A DNA stretch of 13,771 bases from Porticoccaceae bacterium UBA1117 (lineage in GTDB: Bacteria; Pseudomonadota; Gammaproteobacteria; Pseudomonadales; Porticoccaceae). The position numbers were made by a program, and so were the translations under genes. The notes beneath the pieces are model-generated. The model worked only from the letters and a program-made list of their open reading frames with translations, was not told the DNA's origin and did no database searches. Each line of letters begins with the position of its first letter. Position 1 is the stretch's first letter. The stretch is from contig DCBC01000092.1 of assembly GCA_002313335.1 (NCBI GenBank), positions 1 to 13,771 on the forward strand. The letters are read 5' to 3'. This document shows positions 1 through 6,623 of the stretch, piece by piece.

Positions 1-49
1 TTGGTGCAGAAATTACATAAATCATACATTACATGAGCAAAGGGTAGTC

Positions 50-538
50 ATGAAAAAAATTGCAGTTTTTGTCGATGTACAAAATATTTACTACACGGTC
101 AAAGATACTTTTAACTGCCACTTTAACTATCGAGAATTGTGGCGACAATTAAGTACAGTTGGTGAAATTTGTATCGCTAATGCCTATGCCATTGATAAGA
201 ACGATAGTCAGCAGCAAGCCTTTCAAAACGTATTAAAGACAATTGGGTTTAACGTTAAACTTAAACCTTATATTCAAAGAAGTGATGGCTCTGCAAAAGG
301 CGATTGGGATGTAGGAATTGCCATCGATATCATGGATGCAGCCTCAAGCTCAGACCACAAAATAGATATGATCGTGTTACTTTCCGGAGATGGAGACTTT
401 GATCTACTACTAAAGCGAGTTTCTCGTAATAGTGAAATTAACACCTTAGTCTATGGGGTTAACAAGCTAACCGCTGCATCGTTGGTTGAGGCCGCAGATA
501 AATTTAAGGCCATTGATGAAAGTCTTTTATTGCGGTAG
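50..538 (+). CDS. NYN-domain (LabA/DUF88-like, PIN-fold) protein, putative nuclease
   Basis: This 162-residue protein fits the NYN family, a PIN-like fold whose members are metal-dependent RNases or predicted nucleases. The opening strand IAVFVDVQNIYY carries the first acidic residue, D9, and the characteristic D-x-x-N. KGDWDVGIAID (83-93) supplies D85, D87 and D93, and the LLSGDGDFD strand (110-118) supplies D114 and D116. Together these make the expected acidic metal site. NYN proteins of this length are usually single-domain, and no extra domain, signal peptide or membrane segment is visible. The ATG is supported by AAAGGG at 39-44, 5 nt upstream. It stands alone, converging on the next gene with a 34-bp gap. 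The RNA substrate cannot be told from sequence. Family assignment is confident; nuclease activity is inferred. Confidence 0.88.
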   Translation: MKKIAVFVDVQNIYYTVKDTFNCHFNYRELWRQLSTVGEICIANAYAIDKNDSQQQAFQNVLKTIGFNVKLKPYIQRSDGSAKGDWDVGIAIDIMDAASSSDHKIDMIVLLSGDGDFDLLLKRVSRNSEINTLVYGVNKLTAASLVEAADKFKAIDESLLLR

Positions 539-572
539 TTTAAACTATAGTGCGTACCCACTTACATTACAA

Positions 573-950
573 TTAAGTTATGATGCCGCCACGACCTGAG
601 CCTCCCATGTTACCGCCACTTTGGCCGGGCATAACAATCTGTGATGCTTGCTCTCGCCGCATCGTTTCGAGTTCTTTGGCAGCTTGTTCTACGGCAATTG
701 CTGCTTTTACTGCAAAGTCTTCCGCCGCCGCCCCGATCGTATCGCCCTCAAGTGCAAAATTTAATGGCATCGCCCCCATAGGCGTCATAACCTGCGCAGA
801 TCCAAAAAACATTACCTTGCGCTCGCCATCCTCAGAACCATCCGCCTTCACTGGTATTAGCTTTCGGATTGCTCCCATCTTTTGATCCGTAAAATTTTCT
901 TCACGAAAAAGATTGTCAGGATCCATAACTCCATCATTTTGAGTGGCCAT
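573..950 (-). CDS. Conserved hypothetical protein with Gly-rich C-terminal tail
   Basis: This 125-residue soluble protein has no signal peptide or membrane segment. It begins with a polar stretch (MDPDNLFREENFTDQKMG, about 9-26). A beta-rich part follows with hydrophobic strands around 45-67 (KVMFFGSAQVMTP, then MPLNFALEGD). An acidic/alanine-rich helix runs about 73-102 (AAAEDFAVKAAIAVEQAAKE), and the tail is Gly/Ser-rich with a GGNMGGSGRGG run at 112-122. I recall similar unnamed cytoplasmic proteins in Pseudomonas-like bacteria, but I cannot name a family and assign no function. The opposite strand is also open over 580-885, but that reading is a Pro/Ser/Ala-rich shadow of this gene. The ribosome-binding site is weak (AGG about 8 nt upstream). 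It follows slyD on the same strand after a 178-bp gap, so it is probably transcribed separately. Confidence 0.72.
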   Translation of the reverse strand: MATQNDGVMDPDNLFREENFTDQKMGAIRKLIPVKADGSEDGERKVMFFGSAQVMTPMGAMPLNFALEGDTIGAAAEDFAVKAAIAVEQAAKELETMRREQASQIVMPGQSGGNMGGSGRGGIIT

Positions 951-1128
951 AAAGTGAACCTATAAACGAAAAAATAGAATACAACCCTAGCAGACATTAT
1001 TCGAAATACATACGCGCCAGTATGACTAACCGCTAACCGACATCAACATGCTTAAATGTCTAACTAGTTTTGCCCATAAAAAAACACAGTTTGGAGGCCT
1101 TTTTTTAAACAACCAAAATTAGCATGGT
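951..1128. other. Intergenic region with a degenerate terminator-like element
   Basis: This gap separates the slyD-like gene from the next gene on the same strand. Around 1078-1107 a run of seven A's and a run of seven T's flank a short GC-containing stretch with AGGCCT. It resembles an intrinsic terminator in layout, but the inner bases do not pair well; only the A/T arms and a 4-bp AAAC/GTTT stem can form. I therefore treat it as a possible weak transcription end for slyD only. I could not identify a convincing promoter for the downstream gene. Confidence 0.3.
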
Positions 1129-1614
1129 TTAGTGGTTATGGCCGCCTGGCCCGTGAATATGACCATGATCAAGTTCTTCTTGGCTGGCATCACGAACGTC
1201 TGTTATCGACACATCAAAGTTGAGATTTTTACCTGCCAGAGGATGGTTGCCATCCACAGTGACAAATTCATCAGTGACGGCAGTCACAGTGACTGGAACA
1301 CTCTGGCCATTACCTGTTTGGGCTTCAAACTGCATGCCGACCTGGATGTCATCGACACCTTGGAAAGATTCGCGCGGGACTTCTTGAATGAGCTCAGGTT
1401 GAGATTCTCCATAGCCATCAGCTGCAGGCACTGCAACCGTCATAGAGTCACCAACATTTTTACCTTCGAGTGCATTTTCTAACCCAGGAACAATGTTTCC
1501 TGAGCCATGTAAGTACGCTAAGGGTTCCCCGCCGGCCGAGCTATCTAATTGCTGGCCATCATCATCAGTCAGAGTGTAGTGAAAGCTTACCGCGCTATTG
1601 TGTTTAATGGTCAT
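1129..1614 (-). CDS. slyD: SlyD-like FKBP-type peptidyl-prolyl cis-trans isomerase
   Basis: This 161-residue cytoplasmic prolyl isomerase/chaperone belongs to the SlyD/FkpB branch of the FKBP family. It catalyses cis-trans isomerisation of X-Pro bonds and binds unfolded chains. The FKBP core is split, as in SlyD: strands at 3-30, then GSGNIVPGLENALEG (37-51), the active-site loop AADGYGE (64-70), an insert-in-flap domain at about 72-125, and the closing VDGNHPLAGKNLNFDV (120-135). The C-terminus HGHIHGPGGHNH has five His in the last twelve residues. It looks like a short version of the metal-binding tail that is longer and Cys-containing in E. coli SlyD (196 residues). FkpB lacks such a tail, so SlyD is the better name. 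The start is an ATG with only a weak Shine-Dalgarno sequence. It is transcribed away from phoB. Confidence 0.9.
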   Translation of the reverse strand: MTIKHNSAVSFHYTLTDDDGQQLDSSAGGEPLAYLHGSGNIVPGLENALEGKNVGDSMTVAVPAADGYGESQPELIQEVPRESFQGVDDIQVGMQFEAQTGNGQSVPVTVTAVTDEFVTVDGNHPLAGKNLNFDVSITDVRDASQEELDHGHIHGPGGHNH

Positions 1615-1702
1615 GGTTCAGGTCCGATGTCAAAAAAATTAACGAGTATTATGCGTTATTCATGCTTAAATATCGAATGCGTTTAGTCTAAATTAACGTT
1701 CT

Positions 1703-1708
1703 ATTATA
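1703..1708 (-). promoter_or_regulatory. Possible -10 box for slyD
   Basis: On the minus strand this hexamer reads TATAAT, a perfect -10 consensus, about 90 bases upstream of the slyD ATG. The bases 17-18 bp further upstream (TCGATG) are a poor -35. The element sits back to back with the Pho promoter of phoB. This is a sequence match only. Confidence 0.3.
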
Positions 1709-1742
1709 GACCATCAAGAAAACTAGCATCGACATACTATTT

Positions 1743-1776
1743 CTGTCATATTTCTGTCATATTTATGGGATTTAAT
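1743..1776 (+). promoter_or_regulatory. Pho box and -10 element of phoBR
   Basis: Two perfect 11-bp direct repeats of CTGTCATATTT lie at 1743-1753 and 1754-1764. This is the tandem arrangement to which phosphorylated PhoB binds in place of a -35 element. The classical 18-bp box is 1743-1760. Exactly 10 bp later lies TTTAAT (1771-1776), five of six bases of the -10 consensus and the same spacing as in E. coli phoA. Transcription should start near 1783. The site predicts positive autoregulation of phoBR. It also rules out translation from the ATG at 1765, which lies inside the promoter. Confidence 0.9.
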
Positions 1777-1809
1777 AAGCGAGTATTCATGGACGAGCAG
1801 ATTCAAGTG

Positions 1810-2502
1810 ATGCCAAAACATACCATCTTGATTGTTGATGATGAAGACTCAATTCGCGACATGCTATCGATAGCGTTAGATGCCGCTGGTTATAATGTCT
1901 TGCAAGCTTTGAACGCTCAAACAGCCCATTCACTGGTGGTTGATAGGAATCCAGATTTGATTTTACTCGACTGGATGATGCCAGGCACCACAGGTCTAGA
2001 GCTCCTGCGTCGGCTCAAGCGAGATGAAATCACTGAAAAGATACCGGTTATTATGTTGACGGCTAAAGCGCAAGAAGCCAATAAGCTATCTGGACTTGAT
2101 GCTGGAGCCGATGATTATATTGCTAAGCCATTTTCGCCCAGAGAGTTAATTTCGCGAGTTAAAGCGGTCTTGAGAAGAATTGACAGAGCAGACTCTACCA
2201 GTCCTATAGTCGTCGGAGAATTAGTACTAGACCCTTTAGAGCATAGAGTTAGTATCGGTGGCGTGTTTATTAATATTGGACCAACAGAGTATCGTTTGCT
2301 GCAATTCTTTTTAACACATCAGGAGCGAGTTTACTCTCGTGATCAAATTCTTGATTATGTCTGGGGGGGCAATGTTTACCTTGATCAGAGAACCGTTGAT
2401 GTGCATATTCGAAGGTTGCGTAAAGCTATTTCAGTTGCAGGCTATGACAACTATGTGCAGACTGTGCGCGGGGCTGGGTATCGATTTTCGGTACAAATAT
2501 AA
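1810..2502 (+). CDS. phoB: Phosphate regulon response regulator PhoB
   Basis: This is an OmpR/PhoB-class transcription factor that, once phosphorylated by PhoR, binds Pho boxes and recruits sigma70 RNA polymerase. From the ATG at 1810 the protein is 230 residues (E. coli PhoB has 229). The receiver domain is about 4-120, with the acidic pocket IVDDE near residue 10, the phosphoacceptor D54 in LLDWMMPG, the conserved Thr in MLTAKA and the Lys in AKPFSP. The winged-helix DNA-binding domain is about 130-228, with recognition helix RTVDVHIRRLRKA starting at R194 and the ending VRGAGYRFS. Longer in-frame starts exist at 1765 and 1789, but the predicted transcript starts near 1783. The first is therefore excluded, and the second would leave almost no leader. 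The 1810 start has no strong Shine-Dalgarno and rests on homologue length and promoter position. phoR follows after 33 bp. Confidence 0.97.
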   Translation: MPKHTILIVDDEDSIRDMLSIALDAAGYNVLQALNAQTAHSLVVDRNPDLILLDWMMPGTTGLELLRRLKRDEITEKIPVIMLTAKAQEANKLSGLDAGADDYIAKPFSPRELISRVKAVLRRIDRADSTSPIVVGELVLDPLEHRVSIGGVFINIGPTEYRLLQFFLTHQERVYSRDQILDYVWGGNVYLDQRTVDVHIRRLRKAISVAGYDNYVQTVRGAGYRFSVQI

Positions 2503-2535
2503 TTGACTTCAATATTGGCGAAAGGAACTCAATAA

Positions 2536-3807
2536 TTGCGACCAGGAATGCGCACAGAAATCTGGCGAGTGGTTCTTATTGGACTCTGTTGCTCGCTGTT
2601 TGGTAGGAGTATAGGGCTTCTTTCTGAAGTCCTCTTAATAGGTGTAATAGTCTATCTTTTTTGGGTGTTTAGGCTTGCCTCTAGGGTCTTGACCTGGATT
2701 GACAAAGGGATGCGGGGACTCCCTCCAGAGGCCGATGGTCTATGGGGCGAGATCACCGATACCTTAAATCGACAACGTCGTCGTCATCGCCGCTCTGAAG
2801 ATAAAATGAGACTAACGATTAACCGAGTAACCCGAGTCACTGAGGCCTTGGATGAAGGTATCTTGGTGTTGCGACAAGATCGTACACTGGATTGGTGGAA
2901 CAGCTCGGCCAAACGCCTTTTAGCTTTGCGCACAAGTGATCGCGGGACATCAGTGATGAACTTAATGCGTGATCCTATTTTTGTTGCTTACATTCACCAA
3001 GATCAATTTTCTACCTCGATTAAGTTAGCCTCAAATGTTCAAGATGACGTCCTGCTGGAGCTATCAGCATCTTACTTCGGTGAGGGTGAGATTGTGTTAG
3101 TCATTACAGATATTAGCCATATTAATAAACTCGAAACTCTCAGATCAGAATTGGTTGGTAATGTTTCACATGAATTGCGTACGCCACTAACAGTCGTTCG
3201 TGGTTATTTAGAGACATTACAAGATCTGTCCAAAGGTACGGCTTTGCAGGTGAAAGCCTACGCAGAAATGTCAAATCAAGTAACGCGTATGCAGTCATTG
3301 GCAGATGATTTAATTACCTTATCTCAGCTGGAAGAGGACCTTGAGCCGAAGACTGAATCATTTGATATAGGGTCTTTGTTAACGAGTATTGTTGGTGAAG
3401 CTGAGGCTCTTAGTAATGGACAGCATGTCATTGTTTTTAACGGTCAAACCACCATGGCTATGGCTAATCAAAAAGCTATTCGTGGCGCCTTGGGGAACAT
3501 TATTTTTAATGCCGTGAAGCATAATCCTGATGGCGCAACAATTAAAATTACAGTCACTAATAGAGATCAGGGTTTACTCGTTTCAGTCGTAGACGATGGT
3601 AGAGGTATAGATCCTATGGAGATTCCACGGCTTACTGAGCGATTCTACCGAGGAGATAGTAGCCGTAACTCTGAGACCGGTGGGAGTGGTTTGGGCTTGG
3701 CTATTGTGAAACATGCAATTACTCAAGCGGGGGGCACCCTAACCATTAATAGCCGGCTTGGACAGGGTGCACAATTTCACGTCGGGCTACCTACTTTTGA
3801 ACAGTAG
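2536..3807 (+). CDS. phoR: Phosphate regulon sensor histidine kinase PhoR
   Basis: This 423-residue inner-membrane kinase phosphorylates PhoB when phosphate is scarce and dephosphorylates it when PstSCAB-PhoU signals plenty. Hydrophobic segments at about 9-46 form the short membrane hairpin, with almost no periplasmic domain, as in E. coli PhoR. A basic linker (RQRRRHRRSEDK, about 79-90) and a PAS-like domain (about 95-195) follow. The dimerisation/phosphoacceptor helix holds NVSHELRTPLTV with H212. The ATPase domain has the N box (N321, N325), the G1 box VVDDGRGID (351-359) and the G2 box GSGLGLAIV (from 383). I chose the TTG at 2536 because AAAGGA at 2521-2526 lies 9 nt upstream; the ATG at 2548 has a GGA only 1 nt away, too close to serve. 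It is co-transcribed with phoB and converges on the crotonase gene with a 21-bp gap and no visible terminator. Confidence 0.96.
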   Translation: MRPGMRTEIWRVVLIGLCCSLFGRSIGLLSEVLLIGVIVYLFWVFRLASRVLTWIDKGMRGLPPEADGLWGEITDTLNRQRRRHRRSEDKMRLTINRVTRVTEALDEGILVLRQDRTLDWWNSSAKRLLALRTSDRGTSVMNLMRDPIFVAYIHQDQFSTSIKLASNVQDDVLLELSASYFGEGEIVLVITDISHINKLETLRSELVGNVSHELRTPLTVVRGYLETLQDLSKGTALQVKAYAEMSNQVTRMQSLADDLITLSQLEEDLEPKTESFDIGSLLTSIVGEAEALSNGQHVIVFNGQTTMAMANQKAIRGALGNIIFNAVKHNPDGATIKITVTNRDQGLLVSVVDDGRGIDPMEIPRLTERFYRGDSSRNSETGGSGLGLAIVKHAITQAGGTLTINSRLGQGAQFHVGLPTFEQ

Positions 3808-3828
3808 AGCCCTTGATCCGCATCATGA

Positions 3829-4629
3829 TTAGTCAGGTCGAACTCTGGGAGCACTCTTGTTGGCAAATGCTTCCAATCTCTCATTAGACGCGGGCTGAGT
3901 ATTCACAATGCCGGCCATAACAGATTCTGCATAGGCGGCATCTAGCGCCGACATATTTTGCATATGGCTAATCGCAGAGCAAATAGCAAAGTTAGACAAG
4001 GCTGGGTTTTCCGCAGCTGTACGCGCGATAGCCATAGCTTTTTCATCACTTGAGCCATCTATAAGATACTGACATAGACCCACTTGAAAGGCTTCTTCTT
4101 GCTTGTAAACTCTGCCGGTTAGCATCATATCGATCATGCGAGCCTTACCTACAAGGTCAGCAACACGAATAGTTGCACCACCGCCAGTAAATAGACCGCG
4201 TTGTCCTTCAGGTAATGCAAAATAGGTACTTTGGTCAGCAACTCGAACATGTGCGGCTGAGGCAAGCTCCAGGCCACCACCGACAACCGCGCCTTTAAGC
4301 GCAGCGATTATGGGTACGCCACCATATTCCATCTTATTAAAGGCTTCATGCCAGCGCAGACAAATATGCATAAATTCTTCAGGGCGCCGCTGTTCATTAT
4401 GATGTTCAACAAGATCTAAACCAGCGCAAAAATGATCGCCTTCCGCTCTAAGTACCACAGCCCTCGCACCCAACCTAGGAAGCTTAGAAAAAACCTCTAT
4501 CAATTCCTCGATGGTTTCAGCGTTTAAGGCATTACGCTTTGCGGGGCGAGATAGAACCACCTGCACAATACCGTCTTCATCACCGATTAAAGTGAGATTT
4601 TCAAGATCAAAGTTATCGAGTTTTTCCAA
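3829..4629 (-). CDS. Crotonase/enoyl-CoA hydratase family protein
   Basis: This 266-residue member of the crotonase superfamily most likely hydrates (or otherwise acts on) an acyl-CoA in the cytoplasm. The two oxyanion-hole segments are present: HFCAGLDL (66-73) and [12 protein letters not shown] (112-123). Both acidic residues that act in enoyl-CoA hydratases can be placed, E121 in GGGLELA and E141 in FALPEGQ. Hydratase activity is therefore possible, although the superfamily also holds isomerases and hydrolases. The true substrate is unknown. The start is TTG: there is no in-frame ATG until residue 87, the N-terminus matches the family length, and AGGAG (4638-4642) sits 8 nt upstream. It lies downstream of an acyl-CoA ligase on the same strand with a strong hairpin between them. 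The pair suggests activation and then beta-oxidation-type processing of one acid. Confidence 0.9.
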   Translation of the reverse strand: MEKLDNFDLENLTLIGDEDGIVQVVLSRPAKRNALNAETIEELIEVFSKLPRLGARAVVLRAEGDHFCAGLDLVEHHNEQRRPEEFMHICLRWHEAFNKMEYGGVPIIAALKGAVVGGGLELASAAHVRVADQSTYFALPEGQRGLFTGGGATIRVADLVGKARMIDMMLTGRVYKQEEAFQVGLCQYLIDGSSDEKAMAIARTAAENPALSNFAICSAISHMQNMSALDAAYAESVMAGIVNTQPASNERLEAFANKSAPRVRPD

Positions 4630-4670
4630 AATAGTTTCTCCTAAAATACCGTAAGCTTTATGCTGTTAAA

Positions 4671-4700
4671 TCGCCTTCTCAGTAACTTCTGAGAAGGCGA
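4671..4700 (-). terminator. Perfect 12-bp hairpin between acyl-CoA ligase and crotonase genes
   Basis: Arms 4671-4682 and 4689-4700 are perfectly complementary (TCGCCTTCTCAG and its complement) around a 6-nt loop. In the direction of transcription the stem is followed by only TTTAA, a poor U-tract. It lies 44 nt after the ligase stop and about 40 nt before the crotonase start. That leaves no room for a separate promoter, so partial termination or mRNA stabilisation/processing is likelier than a full stop. The structure is certain; its role is inferred. Confidence 0.6.
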
Positions 4701-4744
4701 GAGTATAGTTAATTCGAGCAGCGAGTCCAGAGCAACAATAGGGC

Positions 4745-6382
4745 TCAGTTTAATCGGCCGCTACGTGCCAAAGACCGTAGTTCATATTTTTGAATTTTAC
4801 CGGTTGCTGTCTTCGGAAGTTCTCCAAAAACGACCTTTTTGGGTCGTTTAAACCCCGCGAGATGAGCTCTGCAAAAAACCTCAATCTCTTTCTCAGTAAC
4901 GGCTGCGCCGTCGAGAAGCTCTATAAACGCACAGGGCACTTCACCCCATTTTTCGTCCGGAAGAGCCACGACCGCTGCAAGTGAGACGGCCTCATGTTTA
5001 TGCAATACGCCTTCAATTTCTACTGAAGAAATGTTTTCACCACCCGAAATAATAATATCTTTCAGACGATCTTTGATTTCGGCATAACCCTGAGGATGCA
5101 TAACGGCTAGATCACCGGTATGGAACCATCCATTTTTTAACGATGCTTCAGTATTTTCGGCGTCTTTTAAGTAGCCTTTCATGACTGTATTGCCACGAAT
5201 CAGTATTTCACCAATCGATTTGCCGTCAGCGGGAACATCTTGCCGTGATTCCATATCTACAATACGCATCCCGGCAGTCTGAACCATCGCGGCGCCTTGC
5301 CTAGCTTTTAATGCGCTTCTTTGTTCATCATTCAAGGTGTCCCAATCTGAATTCCAAGTCGACATAACTGTATGACCATAGGTTTCAGTCAATCCATAGA
5401 CTTGGGTGACGTTAAAGCCTAATTTTTCTATACCTTGCAGTACCGACGCCGGAGGTGGAGCGCCTGCGGTCATTAGTTCAACAGTATGCGGGCAGACAAA
5501 ACCTTTAGCTGCCGGAGAATTAAGCAACATACTTAAAACAATGGGAGCGCCGCCAAAGTGAGAAATATTATGCTCTAAAATGGTCGAAAATATGTCTTCT
5601 GGTACGATCGCTCTGGTACAAAACATAGTGCCCGCTACAGCGGTCATCGTCCAGGCATGGCCCCATCCGTTGCAATGAAACATGGGTACTGTATACAAAT
5701 AGTTGGGATGCCGCGGTAGATCCCAATCGGTGATAGTTCCCATCGACATTAGATATGAGCCACGATGATGGTAGACGACACCTTTGGGTCGACCCGAGGT
5801 ACCCGAGGTATAGCTGAGCCCAATGGCATCCCATTCACTGGTTGGCATCTGCCACTGGAACGTATCCATGCCACTCGCTAAAAAGGCTTCATAATCAGTA
5901 CTGCCTAATACGCCTGGATTGATCGTATTTTGCAGATCTAAAATATCAATCACTATTAAATCGCTATCGCCATGGATTTCTAATGCACTTTTGGCTTGCG
6001 GGGCAAGCTCATAATCAACGATAAACACTTTCGCTTCTCCATGACCCAACACATAGGCAATAGTTTCAGCATCCAAACGAGTGTTAATTGTATTTAGTAC
6101 AGCACCAGCCATAGGAATTCCAAAATGAGCTTCAATCATTTCGGGAGTATTTGCAGCCAAAACAGCCACGGTATCACCTTTGCGGATACCAATTTTGTTA
6201 AGTGCTGAAGCGAGTTTTTTACAGCGATCATAGAATTCTTGCCAAGAATAGCTGCGTTCGCCATAAACAACAGCACGGCGATCTGGAAACATCAGAGCGG
6301 TTCTGGGTAAAAATGAAAGTGGGGTTAGGGCCTCATAGTTCGCCGCGGTGATTGCGAAGGAATCAAACTTATTTTTAGTCAT
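4745..6382 (-). CDS. AMP-forming acyl-CoA ligase (AlkK/AAE-type acyl-CoA synthetase)
   Basis: This 545-residue enzyme of the ANL superfamily activates a carboxylic acid with ATP to an acyl-adenylate and then to the CoA thioester. The adenylation motifs are in order: phosphate-binding loop YTSGTSGRPKGV (191-202), YGLTET (329-334), HTGD (421-424), hinge region KDRLKDIIISGGENISS (437-453) and PKTATGKIQK with catalytic Lys 529. Stretches such as PMFHCNGW (233-240) and AGAVLNTINTRLD (92-104) are typical of the group holding AlkK and the plant AAE/BZO1 ligases, which use medium-chain or aromatic acids. The chain length or aromatic preference cannot be read by eye. The ATG has AGGGG (6389-6393) 6 nt upstream. 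The crotonase gene lies downstream on the same strand. No Pho box precedes it; a CRP-like site and a palindrome lie about 100 bp upstream. Confidence 0.93.
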   Translation of the reverse strand: MTKNKFDSFAITAANYEALTPLSFLPRTALMFPDRRAVVYGERSYSWQEFYDRCKKLASALNKIGIRKGDTVAVLAANTPEMIEAHFGIPMAGAVLNTINTRLDAETIAYVLGHGEAKVFIVDYELAPQAKSALEIHGDSDLIVIDILDLQNTINPGVLGSTDYEAFLASGMDTFQWQMPTSEWDAIGLSYTSGTSGRPKGVVYHHRGSYLMSMGTITDWDLPRHPNYLYTVPMFHCNGWGHAWTMTAVAGTMFCTRAIVPEDIFSTILEHNISHFGGAPIVLSMLLNSPAAKGFVCPHTVELMTAGAPPPASVLQGIEKLGFNVTQVYGLTETYGHTVMSTWNSDWDTLNDEQRSALKARQGAAMVQTAGMRIVDMESRQDVPADGKSIGEILIRGNTVMKGYLKDAENTEASLKNGWFHTGDLAVMHPQGYAEIKDRLKDIIISGGENISSVEIEGVLHKHEAVSLAAVVALPDEKWGEVPCAFIELLDGAAVTEKEIEVFCRAHLAGFKRPKKVVFGELPKTATGKIQKYELRSLARSGRLN

Positions 6383-6482
6383 TGGTTACCCCTGTTACAT
6401 CTGAGTGGCCTTTTTGCATCAGTATGCTGGTAAGGCTCACTTTATTAGGTCGCCAATGTAGCAAATTTAATCTTCAGTAGCG

Positions 6483-6508
6483 ATCATAACCGTATGATTT
6501 AAGTCACA
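6483..6508 (-). promoter_or_regulatory. Possible operator: CRP/Vfr-like site overlapping a palindrome upstream of the ligase gene
   Basis: On the minus strand 6508-6493 reads TGTGA-N6-TCATA, matching nine of ten bases of the CRP/Vfr half-site pair TGTGA-N6-TCACA. Overlapping it, 6483-6498 is ATCATA-ACCG-TATGAT, a perfect inverted repeat with a 4-bp centre. The minus-strand TATGAT at 6488-6483 could serve as a -10 (five of six bases). Both lie about 100 bases before the ligase ATG. Catabolite control of an acyl-CoA activation gene would make sense, but this is a single hand-found match. Confidence 0.35.
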
Positions 6509-6585
6509 AAAATACACACTATGACGGTTTAGTTTCAAGAGGAAAAAGAGGAAATTATGGGTCGCTAGAATTTAGCTAAGAAGTG

Positions 6586-6607
6586 AAAAAGGGCGCAAAA
6601 GCGCCCT
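6586..6607 (-). terminator. Rho-independent terminator of the porin gene
   Basis: On the minus strand a 7-bp GC-rich stem, AGGGCGC / GCGCCCT, closes a TTTT loop (stem arms 6607-6601 and 6596-6590) and runs straight into TTTTC. It starts 17 nt after the porin stop codon. The form is classical, so porin transcripts should end here and not run on into the ligase gene. Confidence 0.85.
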
Positions 6608-6623
6608 AGAAAGAAGCTTACAG

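Noticed and set aside
12..33. TACATAA...TACATTA spaced 11 bp before the NYN gene, resembling a Pho box
   Set aside because: It lacks the TGTCA core of both half-sites that the other three boxes share.
536..547. Perfect 12-bp palindrome TAGTTTAAACTA at the stop of the NYN gene
   Set aside because: It is all A/T-rich, has no loop or U-tract, and lies between convergent genes; it is likely chance.
1078..1107. A7/T7-flanked element as a slyD terminator
   Set aside because: The inner GC bases do not pair, so it is kept only as a weak possibility within the intergenic entry.
1132..1482. Plus-strand open frame across slyD
   Set aside because: It is antisense to a clear FKBP gene and has no recognisable domain.
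1047..1671. The 11-mer CATGCTTAAAT occurs at 1047-1057 and 1661-1671, upstream of two same-strand genes
   Set aside because: Repeats of this length are expected by chance in 14 kb, and the distances to the two start codons differ.
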